From Rhodamnia argentea (Eukaryota; Streptophyta; Magnoliopsida; Myrtales; Myrtaceae), in contig NC_063151.1 of the NCBI RefSeq assembly GCF_020921035.1, positions 30,634,934-30,698,933 of the forward strand: 64,000 nucleotides of DNA, in the 5' to 3' direction. A program made the position numbers and the translations under genes. Positions 58,108 through 64,000 of the stretch are shown here, in pieces. The notes beneath the pieces are model-generated. The model was not told the origin of the DNA and made no database searches. It saw nothing but the letters and a program-made list of their open reading frames with translations. How positions within the stretch are numbered: the first letter of the stretch is position 1; every line of letters begins with the position of its first letter.

Positions 58108-60733
58108 TAGTGGATTGAATAGTGGTCTTGCCTGTACCAGCAATTTAATTTTTCTGAGGGAGGAGAAGTATTGTCCAAAATGATGAAAGTTTATCTTCCA
58201 AAATGCTTTTACATTGCAGATTTTGGATCATCAAATTAGGCATGTTGTTAGCTCAGGAAAAGTCGAGGTAGATCCTAGCCAACAACACCCAACTCATCTG
58301 GGTATATTGTAGACTTATTGACTATTGAAATGCCTCTCTCCCAATGAGTCTGCATCCATTAGGTGAAACTTGGATTTCAAATCAGATCTTTCTACTACTT
58401 AATTGAAGTAGCAATTGCAGCAGATGCTAGGATAGTAATTGGTCAAGGAAGAAATGGTCCTCGAATTGGATTTGCTTCTCTTTATTTGACTGGAATGTGT
58501 CGTTATATGGCTTGTTATTGATCTGAGGTATGGACTTTAATACCATGCCGATGATACCTTCTTATATAAGAGTGACCCAGATATCCCAATACATCAAAAG
58601 GGCGAAGCAATATGATCAGACCTGATTCATTTGGGGATACTGTAGATTTTGCGTGGAAAATTTGCTTCATGGTTATCTAAAAATCTAACCCGATTATATT
58701 TATCGTTGATGCTGGCAAGAATGCACGGTCTGTTTAGCTTTGCATGATTTCTAAACCCGAGCTCGAGAAAAAGTTCACGTACTTTTAAAGTAAAGTCTTT
58801 TGCGGTTCTAGTGAGTTTCAAAATTTTCAATTTATCTTGTTCTCAGAACGATGGTCGTGATTTGCTTCTAAAGTACTAAAAATTTTACTTTAAGAATCGC
58901 ATATTTGTTCGTGGGCTCTTGGATCGAGCCTACTTATTGGGTAACTTTGGATAGAAATGAGAGATTTGTATCGATTTGCTCTTAAGCGTGTGGCTAATTA
59001 ATTCTCTCATAAAAAGGTACAAATCTGAGAGATTTACGGAAAAATTGTCCTAAAATTTCTAAATTTATTATATTTTGGCTAATTCAGTTATAATAAATTT
59101 TAAATATTTTCATGTTTTGTCAATGCAATATATTTGTTTAATTTTAGTCGAAAATCACTTACGTGAATGTTAACAATCCTATGTGGTATGGCTAAAACGA
59201 CGTGGATAATTTTTACATTTTTTATATATTTTTTTTTCTTTCAAACCCGCCAAGAGTTGCTGGCCTACCCTCGCTAGTCATAGGGCGAGGCTAAAGCCCC
59301 TCCCTAGATTCGATTGAGGGCGAGTATCCTCACCCACAATTGGCGAGAGCTTCATGGCTCTAGTCGGACCTGATAGAACAAAAAAAGAAACAAAAAGAGT
59401 TATAAAAAAATTCTAAACCTTTAAAAAAAAATTATCTATCTACATCCAAATCAATAATTTTCAGCTAAAATTAGTCGACTAAACTCAATTGGCAAAATAT
59501 AAAAAAACCTATAACTCAATTGGCAGAATTGAAAAGTTTACAATTAAAATGGCCAAAGTGCAATGATTTATGATTTTTTTGGACAATATTCCCAAAGATC
59601 TACTGCAACTGCAAGTAATATTCATGGCCAAAGTGCAATGGTTTAGGCTTTCCGTCTCAGGTGAAGCTTGAATTATGCCCATCTGAGCCGTTGGCACAAT
59701 GCGAAGACCTCAACACTCGTCGTTCAATAAATCTAAAAGCACTTTTGCATGTCAAACCACACGAGGCACCAATGCCATTACATGTCTTTCAATCTGTCGC
59801 TGATCTCAACCCCATTTTAATATATAGAACACCTTTACTTCGCGCTTGATAAATCCCTTCATCAAGAACGAAAAATGACAAGCTATTGGATCCAAAATAA
59901 AAGGAATGCAGAAACAATTGTGGCATAGTGCTGTCGCGCAATTCTCATATTGATATCAATAGCCCCAGAGAGAAGCTTTTTGATAAGGAAGAAAAGGAAA
60001 TTTATTGTGCTCGGCCATTATGATATGTGAGGTCTGTTCGTTTCGTTACAACAAAACCAAACACCAGCTATAATACATTACCAACAAAGTATGGTGCAAA
60101 TGATGTATTATACAAGTAACTCGTCGGTTGCAGCTTCAATACATGAATCGTTTTGGATACGTGAATAATGGGCAACATGTGACGGCCAAGAAAACAACCA
60201 ATCTCCTCCCCAACCCCAACTCAAACCTCTTCCGGTCCCAAGAAATGGATAAGAGAAAAATCAAAAGAGAAAGAAGAAACACAAGTAAAAGGACGACCTC
60301 ATCTTTCTTCAAAAATTATTAAGGAAGAAACTGTGGCGAAATGACTCGGAAAGACTTCAAAACTGAAAGCCCTATGACTCTACCCCAAACCCAAGACAAC
60401 AAAACCATTGGGATGTAATGCAAACGTCCCTACTCTAAACATATGAACCTTTAGTCCGGGGGAGGACAAACACATATCACTTCAATGCAATGACAAAGTG
60501 CTAGAAAATTTGCACTTTTTAGACTCATCTCCCCCCTCAAAACTTCAATTGATCTGCCCTAATCTCAATAAAATGTCTAACAAAATGCAGCACACTTGAC
60601 CAAACCTCAATTCAATAACATGGATCTGCTCCAACCACCTCAGACCAATTATCAGCTTCATACCCCAAAAGCTGGTGTCAACATGAGAACGGAGACAGCA
60701 TGACAGATGTGGCAATAGGCAACCTGATAGATG
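58108..60733. other. Intergenic region with one MITE
   Basis: 3' flank of the LYR gene, unassigned AT-rich sequence, a GC-core MITE at about 59038-59593, and the 3' untranslated side of the transportin gene (to about 60000). No gene was recognised. Confidence 0.55.
59038..59593. mobile_element. MITE-like element with GC-rich core, related in design to 16975-17705
   Basis: The left end (ggaaaaattgtcctaaaa) and the reverse complement of the right end (gggaatattgtccaaaaa) match closely. AT-rich arms of roughly 100 bases flank a GC-rich core near 59245-59370 (ctcgctagtcatagggcgag, gattgagggcgag). It is non-coding. The same arm-core-arm layout and similar arm wording (tcctaaaat, agtgcaat) recur in the element near 17 kb. 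Confidence 0.65.
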
Positions 60734-63700
60734 CTATATCTGGTATTTGGCTAATTTTTCCTTCTCAGAGGGCTCCAGTGCAGATAAGAATTGCTCCCAC
60801 GATTCATCTCTTAGCATCTGTAGTCACATATATGTCATATATACCTAGTCATTATTTGTCCAACATCTAGTGATCATAGGTGCAAAAAGGAAATGTATTA
60901 ACAATTGTAAAAAAAAAAATTGCAAATGATCAGGGGGAAGTATAAAAGAATTTTGACCAAAAGGGCAGAAAACTCATAACTCAAACTCTTGCGTGAGCTT
61001 TGAATGAGACTAGGAGAAAGGGGAAGAGAGAGGAGAACCTGTTTATAACCATGCAACACCTGGCAAACTTCGTCATGTAGATCCTGACTCCTTATGACCT
61101 AAAATCAGATGAGGACTCAGCCAAGAAAATTAGAAATCATCTAGGCTCTTGAATTTGTGTTGGCCCAGAAAATCTTACATTCCAACTTGCAATAGATTTG
61201 CCCACATAGACAAGTGAACTCAAGGCCCCAGATGGATTGGCCCGAACCTGCAAGAACATCCATTTTGCATGAGACAAGCTTATGATGGCTCTGGAGAAGT
61301 AATATAGAGAAATATATGAGAATAGAGAAGCATTAGAGAGAAATAAGGGATTATACTTACAATAGCACAGAGACCACGGAAAGCATCTTCTTTCTCAATG
61401 TCATCACGAATCCTAATCAATATTCCCACATAGATTTTGGTTATCGGATGGAGATAAGAATATCAAAGAATATTTCTTAAAATCATCTGGAAATTGGTTA
61501 GCATCTGCAACCTCAAGAGTGAAAATTCACTAATGCTTTTAATGATATGCAATCACAAGCTGGTACAATAGGGGACGATTGTGCTAATTGCCTGTAACTC
61601 ATTAAGATCAAATGAACTATCTCACGGGCTCGTTACGTTCAAATCACAGGTTCCTTAAAAGCATAATTTCGATATATAATTAGAAAGCCTCATTTCCCAT
61701 GCCTGTTGCATTCTTTAACACTCTCAATAGGCATGATGACAACAGCAATAAGGGGAATCAACATGTGTTGACCAACACTTCAAGCACATATTACCTTGTC
61801 AAAATTATCTTAATTACATTGCTCCCAGAAATGCTGCTTTTCAAGTTAGTATTCACATGACTAAGCTTTGTGACATCCATAAACTTCGGATTCAAAGGAG
61901 ACGATGTTCATGAAATAATGTACATTGTCTACTGTATATCTACTTTCACTAAAATAAGGAGGCTCTTGTGCCATGCCAATTGTAGAGACCTCATGCCTAG
62001 CTGGCCACAATTTTTTTGAGTGGATGATAAACTTACATGGAGAGAGCAATACACCACTGTTGAATGAAATGCTCCATGTGCGGCGATACTATCTCTGGAC
62101 AGACCCAAGCAAGCCTCCCGAGAGTAATTGCACCATTCTCAACGAGTGACCTATGAAGGCTCTGCAAAACATCAATGCAAGTTAGGACGAAGTGTGGTCA
62201 AAAGAGAAAAGTTAAGATGACAAAGAAGTGAATGCCGAATAGACTCAGATAAATATAGGATATACCTCTGCAGGTTGAAGGATTGGCACAATACATGAGA
62301 TGACATTCATCACAATTGGAGAAATTTCTTGACGAACCTGACAATGGGATGCACAAAGCTATTACCGAAACTCAAAACACATAATTACATACAAATTGTT
62401 ATTGTTTACTTCCAATATGCAGAATCAACCAAAACCGTAAGAAAAAAGAATAATCACAGTAAGACCACAAGAATAACTGACATGTGCAATCTCAAATGCT
62501 ACCGCCCCAAATGGAACAATTCTTAGTCAATGCAAGCAAGTTTAACACTCAGAGAGACAAGACAATGCATCAAATTATGAAATCCAATAACCATACTGAA
62601 ACAGTGTGCCTATTGCCCACTCTAATAAGGTTATAGCCACATTATTTAGTTGAAGCATCTTTAAGAAGAGATTTGCTGCAGGAGCAAATCAGGAATCTCC
62701 AATGAAGACAGAAAAATAGCCACGTAAAAGGAAAGCTTGAAAAAGGAATCAATATCAAGTCCAATCTGCCAAACCACTTGATATTTCGACCTTTCCTTCC
62801 CTCAACTAGACCAATACTCTACTTACACTTATGAGAGCCACATCTATCAGTAGATGAGTTACTGATGCAGACCTACGTGATCCAGCTAGAGTGGAGCAGG
62901 GCAGGACAGCCTAATGGGGGTTTGGGATGTGGATGGGGCAAGGCAGGCAATGCATGTGCACGCACCAGGATGATGATAGCACACAAACAGTACCCAACTA
63001 ATGTATATTAAAAAGATTACATTGTTTAATTAACTATTTTGTTCCATCTTCTTTAGGCACAGTATCTGATTAACCTTCCCAAAAAAACCACAAATATTAT
63101 AACACAAACTACAAAAAAAATTATACAAGAACGAAAATGGCCTTAAATGTGAATATGTAGAGGTTTTAAAAGATTCCGGGGGTTCAATATTGAGCAAAAT
63201 CATCTAAAATGCTAAAACTAAAAAAAGTTTTTAAAGTAAAAATCACTTTAAACAAATGCTAAACGGACATATAACACCAATAAAGTTTTTTCTTACTTAG
63301 TAGGATTATATTTTAACCCTATTACTGTCAATTCTGCATAAATTCTCCAATAAAATTTGAGTAATCAAACTATTGCCTTAAATCTTCATCCATGTCTTTT
63401 AGATCTTCCCTTTTCAAATTTCATCGCCCCAGTAGAGTCACATCTTCTACACCCTTATGCAGGCCTTCAACTCACATCTCAAAATCACCACATAAATAAA
63501 AGCTTCCTTCACCTTATCCTCACTAGTGGAACCCCACTTTTGTTGAAAACAAGAAAGCGTCTATGCGTCGTTGTACATGCTGAGAATGAATGATCTTAAT
63601 TCGGCAACAGCAGAAAAGTGAGGTAAGAAAACCCTACCTTAACAGCTAATTCGCCTATGGCCCAACATGCATTGTTGGCCACAGAAATGGACTCTATCAG

Positions 63701-64000
63701 CTGGGTAGTCTCCTGCATAAAAAGCCGCTTTAGCTTGTTACACGACTAAAGTATACAAGAATGCCACCTGGCGTCGCATTACAAAGAAGATACTCTAACC
63801 AATTGTTTGGCAGCTATCGTAACAAGCTCAGACAAGCGTGGATGCAGATATTGTGGACACACCTGGCCACAAACACCAGAATTTGTGATGAAAATACCTT
63901 ACATTTGATGAGATTTTATACATAACAATGAACATTTGGATAGTGAATTCACACTAACTCTTGCAAGGTCCCCAAGGAGAGCAAAAGCACTTTGTCTGAT
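60734..64000 (-). CDS. TRN1: Transportin-1 (importin-beta family), C-terminal part; gene runs off the window
   Basis: Nuclear import receptor with HEAT repeats that carries PY-NLS cargo such as RNA-binding proteins. Nine exons of the 3' end are visible, in transcript order: over 64000-63959, 63862-63800, 63712-63638, 62337-62266, 62161-62037, 61412-61361, 61247-61179, 61098-61039, 60817-60734. All are GT-AG and in phase. They read [123 protein letters not shown] and [14 protein letters not shown], the last HEAT repeats and C-terminus of plant transportin-1. The 5' exons lie beyond the window. Intron 63637-62338 (1.3 kb) holds no recognised gene. Confidence 0.93.

Noticed and set aside
1-64000. 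A new multi-gene system or biosynthetic cluster
   Set aside because: The genes are unrelated, individually conserved plant genes in mixed orientations. Adjacent genes share no pathway beyond the general chloroplast location of several products.

Overview
This window is nuclear DNA of a flowering plant, most likely a core eudicot (probably a rosid; I cannot name the species). The evidence is GT-AG intron genes with AT-rich introns, chloroplast-targeted precursors, plant-only families (plastocyanin, CDSP32, phospholipase D delta, phi-class GST, MSL channel, LRR receptor-like protein) and typical plant repeats (Ty1/copia, RTE and L1 LINEs, hAT-like and foldback MITEs). Exon models below were built by hand from splice signals, reading phase and remembered family sequences. 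In every complete multi-exon model the exon lengths add up to a whole number of codons.

Layout. 1-2370 is a broken Ty1/copia element cut by the window edge. 3315-7984 is a decayed LRR receptor-like protein gene carrying two nested insertions: an RTE-clade LINE with a clear 15-bp target duplication, and an LTR-like fossil. 9312-16620 (+) is a 14-exon chloroplast DUF21/CBS-domain protein. 18215-22377 (+) is a 15-exon SPO11-1, tail to tail with the U11/U12 snRNP 25 kDa protein gene (22949-24607, -). Then come a phi-class GST (25898-26987, -), an MSL10-like mechanosensitive channel (27561-31047, -), a plastid DNL-type zinc-finger protein (32060-33108, +), plastocyanin (36332-36847, +), phospholipase D delta (38193-44363, -), CDSP32 (50203-51227, +), an At1g76070-like protein (54498-55310, -), an LYR-motif EMB1793-like protein (57027-58107, +), and the 3' half of transportin-1 (60734 to beyond 64000, -).

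Most genes are unrelated housekeeping or stress genes and do not form a functional cluster. Some chloroplast functions recur: electron transport (plastocyanin), thioredoxin-type stress protection (CDSP32), a Hsp70-escort-like zinc finger and the DUF21/CBS protein. The block plastocyanin - CDSP32 - At1g76070-like - EMB1793-like matches, from memory, the order of Arabidopsis At1g76100 - 76080 - 76070 - 76060, with PLD delta placed inside it.

I found no credible sign of a new multi-gene system. The points most worth a second look are the conserved gene block, two probable GC-AG introns, an in-frame alternative acceptor in the GST gene, a palindrome-rich SPO11-1 promoter, a cluster of hAT-like MITEs, a pair of related GC-core MITEs, and a strong G-quadruplex motif.
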